Positions 19,292-27,926 of a stretch of DNA of 64,000 nt are shown here, one piece after another; position 1 is the stretch's first letter; each line of letters starts with the position of its first letter. Under the pieces are notes generated by a model. It saw only the letters and a list, made by a program, of their open reading frames with translations, was not told the origin of the DNA and made no database searches. The position numbers were made by a program, and so were the translations under genes. This DNA is from Legionella sp. GTDB lineage: Bacteria > Pseudomonadota > Gammaproteobacteria > Legionellales > Legionellaceae. Location: contig JAUXWR010000459.1 of assembly GCA_030680075.1 (NCBI GenBank), positions 1-64,000 of the forward strand. The letters are read 5' to 3'.

Positions 19292-19415
19292 GCATTTTTT
19301 CCGAGATGTGCCATCCATGGCCTTTCACGTTTTGACTGAACAGGTTCCCTTCCTCCATGACTTCAGTAAGATTGTGCCCGCGCGCAGGAAAAACAGTCTT
19401 GCTTACGATCTTGCA

Positions 19416-19538
19416 GGAAATCAGAGAGTCTGGCAGGCTGTTTCTCCGGGCTGTTGAAGGCCATGGATGGCCTTCGTCAAGCACCATGGATGGTTTTCGC
19501 GTGCCCGGAGAAACACCCTGCCAGACTCTCTGGTTTCC
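19416..19538. repeat. Long inverted repeat, 36-nt arms
   Basis: The left arm (19416-19451) contains AGAGAGTCTGGCAGGCTGTT and the right arm (19503-19538) contains AACACCCTGCCAGACTCTCT. The arms pair over 36 nt with two mismatches and enclose a 51-bp loop with two CCATGGATGG repeats. GC content is well above the flanks. No T-run follows, so a simple terminator is unlikely; a mobile-element remnant, MITE or structured RNA are alternatives. Confidence 0.85.
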
Positions 19539-19676
19539 CCGCTTTGAGGGTTGTGTGTCACGAAAGATGCTGCATCGATAGCCAGGTAAGGGCGTCACAA
19601 ATAATTCTTCCGGTAGCAACGCGCTTAATTAAGATGATCTTGCCCTGAATAGCTCCTGACAAAAGAACCGTAAAAT

Positions 19677-20654
19677 TCATAACCAGCGCTTGTACTTGAA
19701 AAATTTATAAGGCAGCCATGCCGATATTATCATCAGGAAAACTGCAAATGCATAGCCCCATTTGTAGTCCAGTTCCGGCATAAACTTGAAGTTCATTCCA
19801 TATATACTTGCAATTAACGTAGGCGGCAGAAAAATTACAGCGGCTACTGAGAAAATTTTTATAATCGCACTTTGTTCAATACTCACCATGCCCAGGGTCG
19901 CATCCAAAAGGAAATTAATTTTATTGGAAATAAAATTTGCATAATCACTCAGTGAAACGAGGTCCTTATTTAGCGTAGCTAAACGTAACTGACCATCCTT
20001 ATCAATTCGTGCGTCCGCCGATTGCCAGAAAAAGGTAATCAAACGAGTGAATGTCACCAGACTTTCACGAGCTTTAGTATTAAGATTACTTTTTATGCCA
20101 ATATTTTGCATCACCAATTGATAGTCGAGTTTTTTTGGCGGTTCATGTGTCTGGTCATATTGGAAGATATCTTCTGAATAGTCATCAAGGTGACGCCCTA
20201 TATACTCTAAAACATCCGCTAATCGGTCAACAGATGCTTCGAGCAGCGAAAGAAAAACCTCTATGGGTTGATAGTTGGTTTTGTTTGAGCGTTGCAACTT
20301 ATTACTGCATAACCTGAAGGCCTGTGGTTCAATATAGCGAATCGTAATCAGCTTATTGGCCGTCAAGGCAAATGTTACTGCGTCGTATTTCGGATTAATT
20401 GTCGCAGATTCTGCAACCATGGTTGCAATCATAAACAGCGTATCACCTTCAACGTATAAACGACTGGATAACTCGATTTCACGCATTTCTTCAAGTGTTG
20501 GTATTTCCAGTAAATTATATTTTTCAACCCATGTCTCTTCATCTTTAGAAGGATTAACCAAGTCTATCCATATGGCTTCATTTAAGAGAGGCAAATTAGT
20601 TTCATTAATTTGTTGTGGCTTGAAATGGTTGCTGACTGAATAAGCTATTATCAT
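19677..20654 (-). CDS. corA: CorA-family magnesium/cobalt transporter
   Basis: A 325-aa inner membrane divalent-cation channel. The large N-terminal cytoplasmic domain ends in the long stalk helix, then two C-terminal transmembrane segments. The signature YGMNF is at about residue 285, followed by KFMPELDYKWGYAF and a basic tail (FKYKRWL). Length and order are normal for CorA. It is monocistronic, convergent with the repeat region. Confidence 0.95.
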   Translation of the reverse strand: MIIAYSVSNHFKPQQINETNLPLLNEAIWIDLVNPSKDEETWVEKYNLLEIPTLEEMREIELSSRLYVEGDTLFMIATMVAESATINPKYDAVTFALTANKLITIRYIEPQAFRLCSNKLQRSNKTNYQPIEVFLSLLEASVDRLADVLEYIGRHLDDYSEDIFQYDQTHEPPKKLDYQLVMQNIGIKSNLNTKARESLVTFTRLITFFWQSADARIDKDGQLRLATLNKDLVSLSDYANFISNKINFLLDATLGMVSIEQSAIIKIFSVAAVIFLPPTLIASIYGMNFKFMPELDYKWGYAFAVFLMIISAWLPYKFFKYKRWL

Positions 20655-20943
20655 TGGCTAGCTCAATTTATTGATAATTTATGGGTTGCATTTAGTATAA
20701 CCAAGATTGACCGTTAAGATACCTTTATAACCTATCATTTTAAGGAATATTTCTCCCGTTCATCCATTATGCCCAACCGCCTGAAATTAGCTATACCTAC
20801 AATTCGACTTTAGCCAATGTGTTGCATGCTAGTAGTTAACGAAGAAATCAAACACCATAAGCGCACCTATTTTAAACAACTATAAATTCACATTGCCATA
20901 TTTTGTATATAATTAAGACAATAACCTCACGAGAGCACTAGCA

Positions 20944-23223
20944 ATGAGATTCCCATTAACAGAGCCCACCAACCCGCGTTACATTTGGATTCATCAAGAA
21001 ACCAATCGCGTATACATATTGATGCCCATTGTCAGTGGCACCGAGATTGGTTTGGACAATACCTGTAAATCGGTTTATGCCTTACAGGAGTTTTTTGGAA
21101 AAAGCCGTGATGTACATCAGAGGGCGGTGCTTGATGAGTTAATTACTTATAAAAAAGCACTGGAATTTGATATGCTTTTAATTGACGAACACTCTGAGTT
21201 AAAAAGCCAAAAACAAGAGCGCCTGGAGCAAATTAATCAGTATACTGCAGCGATTGAGGCTATTTTAAACTCTGATGTATTAAATAGTTTAAACCTGGCA
21301 TTTCCCGCCTACCCTGATGCACTTAAAATGCTGATGGAGCATGAAGATTCTAATCTATACACTATTGTTCTAAGGCCTCACGAAAAGGATAATTTCCTTC
21401 GTTTTGGACACCCTGTATTTAGCGTAGAACGAGACAGTAGCTCTTTCTTCCATGCAGCGCTAGTGAACACCTACCAAGATGTGGCCGAGCTACCCGGAGC
21501 AAAAGAAAGATTTTATAACAGCATCCTGGCATTACTTGAAGGGCAAGAAATTAATTTTGAACAAATACGGACAATCTTAAAAGAACATATCGAAAACAAG
21601 TTGAAAATAAAGGTAAATTTTGACCTTAATAGTATTAAAAACCCGGACACGAAAGACTTTGACTCAGTGACAAAAGACTATATTGACAGGATTTTAGGTT
21701 GTGATGAAGAGCAACCTGCAACCGTAAAAGATTATATAGAGACTCTTTTAAACGTTTGCAGTCCGGAACTGCTTGAAGGCTTTGTCGATTCGCCTTTTTA
21801 CACCAGACAAAATGCGGAAGAACTGTCCATTATCACGCAATTTTTCCTTGGCGTCATCAATGCCCACTGTCGCGCCAATGCACTAAGTAGTGTAAATTTT
21901 GGTGAGGTGCTCGATAATTCCGATGAGTTGAGCACGAGGATAGCAGCACTTGTACTGTCGATAACTAGCGGCGCCAGCATAGAGGACGCTTTATTAGAGT
22001 TTGTGAATGTTAACATCCCCTCTTTTGGCCTGGAAAGACCATTAACCCCAATCGACCAGGCACAGATTAAGAAACGATTCTGGCACAATTATAGCGAGAT
22101 AAAAGAAGCCCCCCACTTCGATGAATTTACCCTCTTGTTTGACAGCGAAAAAGGTCTCTTTGTCAGCCATCAAGGTTCTATTTGCTGCAACCTTGCTGAA
22201 TTTACTCACGCCGCCTTACCAGAGCTGGGTTCTGACTATTTTGCACGTATTTGCGTTGATTTTAAGACGCTGAACACGTCCATCACGCCGACCAACCCAT
22301 CTGTTCATGCAGCGATTGAGATTGACGTTGAAGAACTACTAGAAAAAATTACCGATGAAGACCAATTAGATGCGGTGCTAAAGAAATTACCTGAAGACCA
22401 GAAACGCCTTATTTTAGCCTCACCCCAAGCCAAACGACTGCAATTGCCCAAACTGTTGCTCCATGTCGCCAAGGGTCAACAAGATGAAGCAAAAAGCCTG
22501 CTTGAAGCAAACGCTGAGGCACAACTTCTCTTGCAAAAAGAAAAATTCACCGATTACTCTGGCCGAACGTTTCATTGTACTGCTTACGAATACGCCTACT
22601 GGGCCAAGGACACTCACATGTGCCGGATGCTGGAACAATACATGGATGATGAAACCAAAAGAGAAATGCTCATACTATGTGAGACAATGGACACTGATGG
22701 GTTGGCCTACACTCAGCATGGAGAGGATACAAAATCAGCGCATTTTGACTTCATGCCGCTGAAAATAGCACTACAAGAGTATGTTAATGGGTACCCTATC
22801 TGGACGGCCGAAAATAATTGGGATGCGATGAGCGCGGCTTGGATGAATGTAGGTAAGGCGCAGCGTGATGTACCTGCTCATGTAGCTCATGAGTATTGCC
22901 GGGGTGACCGCTCGTTTTCCCCACTACCTGAATTTAATGAACCGACTTTGCCCAGAGTTCTAACATTTTGCAATTGGGATTCTGGGCGTGATGAGTCCTG
23001 GTTTCCTTTAACGGTATCTGTTTCTTCTGGCCTCGGAGTTGATTTTGCAATATATGCGGGAGACGGGAGCGTGCGGGCGCGGCTCCAGTGGGTGACACGC
23101 AGTCGAGTGTTGATTGATTTGGCGGCCGTTAACCGCCTGGATGAAGTAAGAACAAACGACCTCACGCAATCGCAGGAAAACCTGAGAGTGGTAGAGCTTG
23201 CATCTGGTCTTGGGCGGTCTTAG
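20944..23223 (+). CDS. Large orphan protein, putative effector (paralog 2)
   Basis: A 759-aa cytosolic-type protein paralogous with the 801-aa protein at 15479. The first 100 residues are about half identical by eye (MPIVSGTEIGLDNTCKSVYALQEFF), the middle is divergent, and the C-terminal third is again close (FTDYSGRTFHCTAYEYAYWAKD, DVPAHVAHEYC). The conserved HxxHEYC motif is at His646, His649 and Cys652. Function unknown; a Dot/Icm effector is inferred from the genome type and orphan, duplicated nature. A GAG-rich RBS (CGAGAGCAC) precedes the ATG. A CTTAAT core on the minus strand near 20912 could be part of a PmrA-type site, but this is weak. Confidence 0.8.
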   Translation: MRFPLTEPTNPRYIWIHQETNRVYILMPIVSGTEIGLDNTCKSVYALQEFFGKSRDVHQRAVLDELITYKKALEFDMLLIDEHSELKSQKQERLEQINQYTAAIEAILNSDVLNSLNLAFPAYPDALKMLMEHEDSNLYTIVLRPHEKDNFLRFGHPVFSVERDSSSFFHAALVNTYQDVAELPGAKERFYNSILALLEGQEINFEQIRTILKEHIENKLKIKVNFDLNSIKNPDTKDFDSVTKDYIDRILGCDEEQPATVKDYIETLLNVCSPELLEGFVDSPFYTRQNAEELSIITQFFLGVINAHCRANALSSVNFGEVLDNSDELSTRIAALVLSITSGASIEDALLEFVNVNIPSFGLERPLTPIDQAQIKKRFWHNYSEIKEAPHFDEFTLLFDSEKGLFVSHQGSICCNLAEFTHAALPELGSDYFARICVDFKTLNTSITPTNPSVHAAIEIDVEELLEKITDEDQLDAVLKKLPEDQKRLILASPQAKRLQLPKLLLHVAKGQQDEAKSLLEANAEAQLLLQKEKFTDYSGRTFHCTAYEYAYWAKDTHMCRMLEQYMDDETKREMLILCETMDTDGLAYTQHGEDTKSAHFDFMPLKIALQEYVNGYPIWTAENNWDAMSAAWMNVGKAQRDVPAHVAHEYCRGDRSFSPLPEFNEPTLPRVLTFCNWDSGRDESWFPLTVSVSSGLGVDFAIYAGDGSVRARLQWVTRSRVLIDLAAVNRLDEVRTNDLTQSQENLRVVELASGLGRS

Positions 23224-23290
23224 CGAGTGCAAGCACTAGCAGCATAATTGGCTAAAGTTGAGTACAATGGACATTTTATAAGGAATTTTG

Positions 23291-23455
23291 ATGAATGACA
23301 TTCTAATGCATAGCGATCCGAAAGAGATACCAGGCAAACCACCTCTGGAAGATCCCCAACTGCCGGATTCTTATGAACCAAGGCCTGATAATGCGCCTGA
23401 ACCAGAACCCGTGCAAACACCAGAGCCTCTACCTGATGTTGACGATAAATTTTAG
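23291..23455 (+). CDS. Small Pro/Glu-rich protein
   Basis: A 54-aa frame with an AAGGAATTTTG ribosome site. The product is acidic and proline-rich (PEPEPVQTPEPLPDVDDKF at the end), with no hydrophobic segment, probably disordered. It lies 10 bp upstream of the 82-aa gene, suggesting a two-gene transcript. Function unknown. Confidence 0.6.
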   Translation: MNDILMHSDPKEIPGKPPLEDPQLPDSYEPRPDNAPEPEPVQTPEPLPDVDDKF

Positions 23456-23465
23456 GGAAATTATC

Positions 23466-23714
23466 ATGGATTTAATAAAAATAAATTTTTTAGAAGAAGA
23501 AGTAGCGGTAATTACCTCTCTGGTAGCAACAACACCCTTGAGTTTTAATCTGGATAAAATTATTAACAGAGGTTTAACCATGGAGGAATGGAATCATTTG
23601 CGCAAACTTTTGGAAGTAGAAACGGTTTCTATTCAAGACAAGCAGGGAAATACTATCCCTGCCTCACCTCTTTCTATCCTGAAAAAAATAGATCTGGTGA
23701 CCAAACAACGATAA
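23466..23714 (+). CDS. Hypothetical 82-aa protein
   Basis: Begins MDLIKINFLEEEVAVITSLV after a TAGGGAAATTATC leader with a usable ribosome site. No membrane segment; predicted mixed helix with ITMEEWNHLRKLLE-like amphipathic stretch (here GLTMEEWNHLRKLLEV). I do not recognise the family. It follows the 54-aa gene by 10 bp and converges on the YqjK-like gene. Confidence 0.6.
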   Translation: MDLIKINFLEEEVAVITSLVATTPLSFNLDKIINRGLTMEEWNHLRKLLEVETVSIQDKQGNTIPASPLSILKKIDLVTKQR

Positions 23715-23735
23715 TATTCCTGAGGGAGAATTCCC

Positions 23736-24002
23736 TCAAGCTAATAACCGTTTACCAACAACCCTAAGCGCATTAATTGAAGCAAGTTTTGCTATTTGTT
23801 TTACGCCACTTAAAAATTTATGGTTCTTAGCCATACGCCAACCAGCGTAAAAGGTAGACAAATAGAGCACCCCTATTGCTACACGGTACTCCCTCACAAA
23901 ACCTTTGAAATACTGCTTATGCCTCGTTAGTTTGAGTTGCTCTTTTTTTACGTGTAAGTCTACTCTGGTTATCGAGGCTAGTAGTTTGCTCTGAGGACTC
24001 AT
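23736..24002 (-). CDS. YqjK-like small protein
   Basis: An 88-aa basic protein with one weak hydrophobic segment (VAIGVLYLSTFYAGWRM). It is third in a YqjD-YqjE-YqjK-like run, and its start overlaps the 3' end of the YqjE-like gene by 86 bp in another frame. The overlap is unusually long; no ATG/GTG in frame closes it without deleting the N-terminal helix. Family assignment rests mainly on gene order. Confidence 0.55.
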   Translation of the reverse strand: MSPQSKLLASITRVDLHVKKEQLKLTRHKQYFKGFVREYRVAIGVLYLSTFYAGWRMAKNHKFLSGVKQIAKLASINALRVVGKRLLA

Positions 24003-24360
24003 AGGCTTCTCTTAATTTATTGCCAGCGAGGCAAGATCGTGTTTTTTCAAAACTCATATGGCGAATATTTGTTGATAACCGCCTGAATATGAGCAATAAA
24101 GTAATGCTATTGAGAATAAGCACACCCAGTATTCCTGGTAAAATATTTCCATTAAAAAACAGTGTGATGATATATCCTGCTAGTACCAAAATAGCTGACC
24201 AGGTCGTTAAAATTAAAGCTATTAACAACCCAATGTTGATTAGGAGCGGGCCAATTGCCAGGCCCGCCAGTTTTGCTTCCAGGGTGAATAAAGTCCAAAT
24301 TCCTTTGGCAATTTCTATCCTGCTGGAAAAAATCCCTTCCAAATTTTCAAAAAATTTCAT
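23917..24360 (-). CDS. YqjE-like phage-holin-superfamily membrane protein
   Basis: A 147-aa protein with an N-terminal amphipathic region, two hydrophobic hairpin segments (LAIGPLLINIGLLIALILTT and YIITLFFNGNILPGILGVLI) and a charged tail. This is the pattern of the YqjE/holin III superfamily found after DUF883 genes. Its ATG directly follows the stop codon of the DUF883 gene, so translation is coupled. Role unknown, generally linked to envelope stress. Confidence 0.7.
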   Translation of the reverse strand: MKFFENLEGIFSSRIEIAKGIWTLFTLEAKLAGLAIGPLLINIGLLIALILTTWSAILVLAGYIITLFFNGNILPGILGVLILNSITLLLIFRRLSTNIRHMSFEKTRSCLAGNKLREAYESSEQTTSLDNQSRLTRKKRATQTNEA

Positions 24361-24654
24361 TTATTTTTTCAACAATGAAGAAATAAGGTAGCCAATACCT
24401 CCGGCAATAAGTAATGAGGTTAGTGGCTTTTCTTTTATAGCTTTAATGACATGTTCAGAATACATTTTTAAATGCTCTTCAGCACTTTCTATTTTATGCA
24501 TACCCTCTTCAAGAAGCTCACTCGCTTTATCTTTAGTTTGCTGATAGATATGTTCCGCTTTGCCTTTACCATCTTCGTATGCTTTATTTGCCCGTTGAAC
24601 AACTTTTTCTTTTTCACGTGCAACGGTAGATTTTACTGCCTGTTGTTTATTCAT
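24361..24654 (-). CDS. DUF883 (YqjD/ElaB-type) membrane-anchored protein
   Basis: A 97-aa protein from ATG 24654 (AAGGATAACTATC upstream). A long charged helix is followed by a single C-terminal anchor, KPLTSLLIAGGIGYLISSLL. YqjD and ElaB are inner-membrane-anchored, stationary-phase ribosome-associated proteins in E. coli. The gene heads the yqjD-yqjE-yqjK-like operon. A shorter paralog with an almost identical anchor is at 25703. Confidence 0.85.
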   Translation of the reverse strand: MNKQQAVKSTVAREKEKVVQRANKAYEDGKGKAEHIYQQTKDKASELLEEGMHKIESAEEHLKMYSEHVIKAIKEKPLTSLLIAGGIGYLISSLLKK

Positions 24655-24889
24655 GATAGTTATCCTTAAATTCGGCACAGTAATAATGGCTCCATGCCAC
24701 TTGCCTAAAACAGCCTACTGACATTTAGGTTAGTACAGAAATTTTTAGCTGTCAAAATACGAAATTAATTTCAAAAAATTTAAATCAAATATGTATGGAT
24801 AATAAGCTCATAAGCTAATGAGTTTTTATAATAGTGCTATGATTAATATAACGTTGAAATACGATTTCAGGTTTTCGGAGATAAGTATC

Positions 24890-25423
24890 ATGGACAATAC
24901 ACCTACTCGCAAGATCAGCGCCATTATCAGCAGCGAGAGGAGATTGGAAAAAGTCATACAAAAACTTACGCAGCAAACCGTCTCTTTACATGACGTCTCG
25001 GTTCAGGGGCCTCCTAACAAAATCGCTGATAAATTTGGGGTAAGATACATGGAACCGGGCATCATCCAACAAAGTAACCACCCTCCTACAAAGGAACCTT
25101 TCATGGATGATGACTTTGGATGGGTACTTGGTTTTTCTTTTTCTATACCCATGATTGTAGGGATAATCATCGGGGTATTTATCATTGGTGATATACACTC
25201 CACAAGTGACAATTATTTTTATGGTATTTTGGGGGCTATTGTTGGTGGGGCTATAGGTATAGTCTTAAATAAATTTATACAAAATCGCCACAACAGGATT
25301 AATAAAATACAAGAAGAAAAAGGAGGATTTGTATTATGGATTACCATTACTAAAGATGAACAAATTAATGAAGTGGTTGATATTTTAAATGAATATGGTG
25401 CATCGAACATCGCTGTAGAATAA
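24890..25423 (+). CDS. Two-TM protein of unknown function
   Basis: A 177-aa protein; ATG 24890 is preferred (CGGAG 9 nt upstream) over an upstream start at 24818. The N-terminal half is soluble (ISAIISSERRLEKVIQKL, a possible ferredoxin-like fold), followed by two glycine-rich hydrophobic segments (IVGIIIGVFIIGD and GAIVGGAIGIVLNKF) and a C-terminal beta-alpha region. The gene sits in the small stress-protein cluster. The layout resembles general-stress membrane proteins with GxxxG hairpins, but I cannot name the family. Confidence 0.65.
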   Translation: MDNTPTRKISAIISSERRLEKVIQKLTQQTVSLHDVSVQGPPNKIADKFGVRYMEPGIIQQSNHPPTKEPFMDDDFGWVLGFSFSIPMIVGIIIGVFIIGDIHSTSDNYFYGILGAIVGGAIGIVLNKFIQNRHNRINKIQEEKGGFVLWITITKDEQINEVVDILNEYGASNIAVE

Positions 25424-25588
25424 CCTGCTGCACAAGTTGTCAGATGAAGCATTAATCTAGTAGTCAATTTTACAAAAAACCATGGCAATTATGCACTAAA
25501 AAAACCGGTAAGTAATAATTTCAAGCACAAACCAATTTTGTTGACTATCTTTAAAAGGACAAGCTTTAAAAGCCGTAAGGAGATAGCA

Positions 25589-25672
25589 ATGCTTAAATAC
25601 ATAATCGCCTGGTTACTCGGTGTTCCATTATTCATACTTGTAATCATTTGGCTGGTTTCACATATTTTCTAA
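25589..25672 (+). CDS. 27-aa single-TM peptide
   Basis: A very short frame with an excellent ribosome site (TAAGGAGATAGCA). The product is one hydrophobic segment, LLGVPLFILVIIWLVSHIF, after MLKYIIAW. It precedes the second DUF883 gene by 30 bp and probably shares its transcript. Short membrane peptides of this kind occur with stress genes; function unknown. Confidence 0.6.
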   Translation: MLKYIIAWLLGVPLFILVIIWLVSHIF

Positions 25673-25702
25673 AATATAATCACTATCGTTAAGGAGAACA
25701 CC

Positions 25703-25945
25703 ATGGTAGTTAAAAAAAATCAGAATGAATCGCATGTCGTTGAAGCAGCGAATGAATTGCTGAAGGAAAGTAAAAAAAAGGCTAATGAATTATATGAAGA
25801 AGGTAAACACACCTTCGATAACGTTCAGAAATCCATCAAAACTTATTCTGATGATGTCGTTCACAAAGTTCATGCCAAACCACTTACGTCTTTATTAATC
25901 GCTGGTGGTATTGGTTTTATTTTATCCTCTCTTTTACGCCGATAA
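25703..25945 (+). CDS. DUF883 (YqjD/ElaB-type) protein, second copy
   Basis: An 80-aa protein with a charged helix followed by the anchor KPLTSLLIAGGIGFILSSLL, nearly identical with that of the 97-aa protein at 24361. GGAGAACACC precedes the ATG. Likely product of duplication within this cluster. Followed by a strong hairpin (25962-26023). Confidence 0.83.
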   Translation: MVVKKNQNESHVVEAANELLKESKKKANELYEEGKHTFDNVQKSIKTYSDDVVHKVHAKPLTSLLIAGGIGFILSSLLRR

Positions 25946-25961
25946 GTATTCCACAAAACTG

Positions 25962-26023
25962 GATGCTAACGTTGAATTAGCAAACTCCTCTGCAGGAGAT
26001 TTGCTTAATTCAACGTTAGCATC
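25962..26023. terminator. Strong hairpin between DUF883 and phasin genes
   Basis: GATGCTAACGTTGAATTAGC (from 25962) pairs with GCTTAATTCAACGTTAGCATC-type sequence ending at 26023, with one bulged T; the loop CTCCTCTGCAGGAG pairs further. The total stem is about 28 bp. There is only a weak T-rich tail, so it may be an mRNA-processing or stabilising structure rather than a classical terminator. Confidence 0.7.
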
Positions 26024-26067
26024 TATGCTTTTATTGTGCACCGCAGCATTTTACCAGGAGAATACCG

Positions 26068-26568
26068 ATGAATCAGGAATATTTTCAAAAATGGACCGAA
26101 ATGGCCAAACGCACCCAAAAACCATTTCAAGCGATTACCCAACTTAATATGAAAACCTTACAAAATTTTAGTTACATTAAGCCTGAAGATTTAGCCAGTA
26201 TAAAAAAACCGCAGGAATTACTGGAAAAACAGGTAGAAATAGCCATAGAAAATGGTCATAAGACCCTGGATTATTTAAAAAAATCATTTGAAATAATGGA
26301 AAATGCTTTGCTCTCAATGAACGAGATGGCAAAAGAACCTGCCTCTCAAGGCGCAGGCTTAACATCGCCAGGAAATATTGCCAACCCGGTGATGGACGCT
26401 GCACGCTCTGTTATGAACTCTCCAGAGCTATTTGATCCAACAAAGTCATTTAAAGAAATGATGAAGCCTCTCTTTGACCACACCCTGACAGATAAAGATG
26501 CTAAAAATTTAGACAGAAATCAGCCTTCGATCAAACCAAAATCTACGGGTAAAAAGCCAAAAAAATAA
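26068..26568 (+). CDS. phaP: Phasin-family protein
   Basis: A 166-aa protein with the phasin pattern: MNQEYFQKWTEMAKRTQKPF at the start, a central amphipathic helix (KPQELLEKQVEIAIENGHK) and helices with regular apolar spacing, ending in a basic tail rich in Lys. Phasins coat polyhydroxybutyrate granules. RBS CCAGGAGAATACCG. No PHB synthase gene is in the window. Gene symbol is by family. Confidence 0.85.
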   Translation: MNQEYFQKWTEMAKRTQKPFQAITQLNMKTLQNFSYIKPEDLASIKKPQELLEKQVEIAIENGHKTLDYLKKSFEIMENALLSMNEMAKEPASQGAGLTSPGNIANPVMDAARSVMNSPELFDPTKSFKEMMKPLFDHTLTDKDAKNLDRNQPSIKPKSTGKKPKK

Positions 26569-26722
26569 TTTTTTGACTTTTTAAATAGCCAGAATGCCGC
26601 GCGTAAAGCGCGGTAAGTGCCTACAGCGTAGCTAATCTCTTATAAGCCAAATAGCTCGAAATAACCCTAATCTGTATAAGATATTTACTTTTTATATAAT
26701 TTCGTGTACTATTTGAGCCGCT

Positions 26723-27916
26723 ATGAAAATAAAATTCTTGTATTTACTTATCATCATTACGACAATTTTTTCAGGTTTTGCTGTATTTCAGCAGAAGACC
26801 GAAATCATTACTCTTAAACAATCATCTTTTCAAAAGCTCCCAGGCTGGGAAAGTGCCGATATTAAAAAATCGCTGCAAACTTTCCAGGTGTCTTGCAAGG
26901 CTTTTTTGCGACAAGATCCAGAGCGCCCTGTCGGCAGCCAGCAAATTAACATGAAAGTTAAAGACTGGTTACCTGCTTGCCGCGCCGCTCTTGCAGTAGA
27001 GCCATCCTCTGATAGCAAGGCTCGGGATTTCTTTCAGCGCTGGTTTAAACCTGTTGAATTTTATACAAAACAGTCTGTGAGCGGATTGTTTACGGGTTAT
27101 TATTTACCCTTGCTGCATGGAAGCTTGACTAAAACCCCTAAATATAACATTCCTGTTTATGGGCTTCCGCAAAATATAGTAACTATTAATCTCGATGATT
27201 TCGGTTCTGAATTTGGCCACCGACGCATTGTTGGTCGAATTGAAAATAACAAAGTTTTGCCCTTCCATACTCGTGAAGAAATTAATAAAGGTGTGCTTAA
27301 AAATAAAGCGCCAGTGCTTGTTTGGGTTGATAGCCATATCGATAGATTATTTTTAGAAATTCAAGGCTCAGGCGTTGTACAGCTTGAAAATGGTGACCAA
27401 TTAAATCTCGGCTATGCAGGTGAAAACGGTGCTTCTTATACCCCGGTCGGGAAAGTACTGGTAGACCGAGGCGTTATGACGAAAAAAACGGCTTCCATGC
27501 AAGGAATTAGAGAATACCTTGAAGCTCATCCAGAAGAGATAGTTCCTGTTATTAATCAAAATAAATCCTTTGTATTTTTCCGTATTTTAGACAGGAGTGC
27601 CGCGCTGGGCGCGCAAGGGGTTACCCTGACACCTGGTTATTCATTAGCGGTTGACAGAAAATGGATTCCGCTGGGCACGCCTTTATGGTTAGATACAACA
27701 AGACCCAGTCAATCCTCACAAAAGCCCAAGCCCTTGCAACGCTTAATGGTAGCGCAAGACACCGGCGGTGCCATCCGTGGTACTGTTCGCGGTGATGTAT
27801 TTTGGGGTGCCGGAGAAAATGCCACCTATATTGCGGGCAAGATGAAAAATCCAGGCCATTATTGGTTATTGCTACCACGCCATAAAATTCCGCAATTGCC
27901 CCCAAAATTTAATTAA
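26723..27916 (+). CDS. mltA: Membrane-bound lytic murein transglycosylase A
   Basis: A 397-aa periplasmic peptidoglycan lytic transglycosylase. An N-terminal hydrophobic segment (residues about 3-20) is followed by the MltA barrel domain (SGLFTGYYLPLLHG, VWVDSHIDRLFLEIQGSG) and the 3D domain with catalytic Asp in AQDTGGAIRGTVRGD, then FWGAGENATYIAGKMK. No lipobox Cys is obvious at the N-terminus, unlike E. coli MltA. Converges on the L16 hydroxylase gene. Confidence 0.95.
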   Translation: MKIKFLYLLIIITTIFSGFAVFQQKTEIITLKQSSFQKLPGWESADIKKSLQTFQVSCKAFLRQDPERPVGSQQINMKVKDWLPACRAALAVEPSSDSKARDFFQRWFKPVEFYTKQSVSGLFTGYYLPLLHGSLTKTPKYNIPVYGLPQNIVTINLDDFGSEFGHRRIVGRIENNKVLPFHTREEINKGVLKNKAPVLVWVDSHIDRLFLEIQGSGVVQLENGDQLNLGYAGENGASYTPVGKVLVDRGVMTKKTASMQGIREYLEAHPEEIVPVINQNKSFVFFRILDRSAALGAQGVTLTPGYSLAVDRKWIPLGTPLWLDTTRPSQSSQKPKPLQRLMVAQDTGGAIRGTVRGDVFWGAGENATYIAGKMKNPGHYWLLLPRHKIPQLPPKFN

Positions 27917-27926
27917 GCTCGGGGCT

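Larger units (their letters stand above)
19141..19676. other. Gene-free repeat region between DUF2157 gene and corA
   Basis: About 535 bp with two unrelated repeat structures: a REP-like element (19184-19291) and a long inverted repeat (19416-19538). Short open frames here cross the inverted repeats, lack ribosome sites and look spurious. Confidence 0.8.

Noticed and set aside
19272..19648. Several 60-115-codon frames in the inverted-repeat region
   Set aside because: They overlap one another on both strands, run through the hairpin arms and have Cys/Arg/Trp-rich shadows typical of non-coding DNA.
20905..20917. PmrA binding site upstream of the 759-aa gene
   Set aside because: Only a CTTAAT core on the minus strand matches; the flank differs and there is no second tandem copy, so it is not called as a feature.
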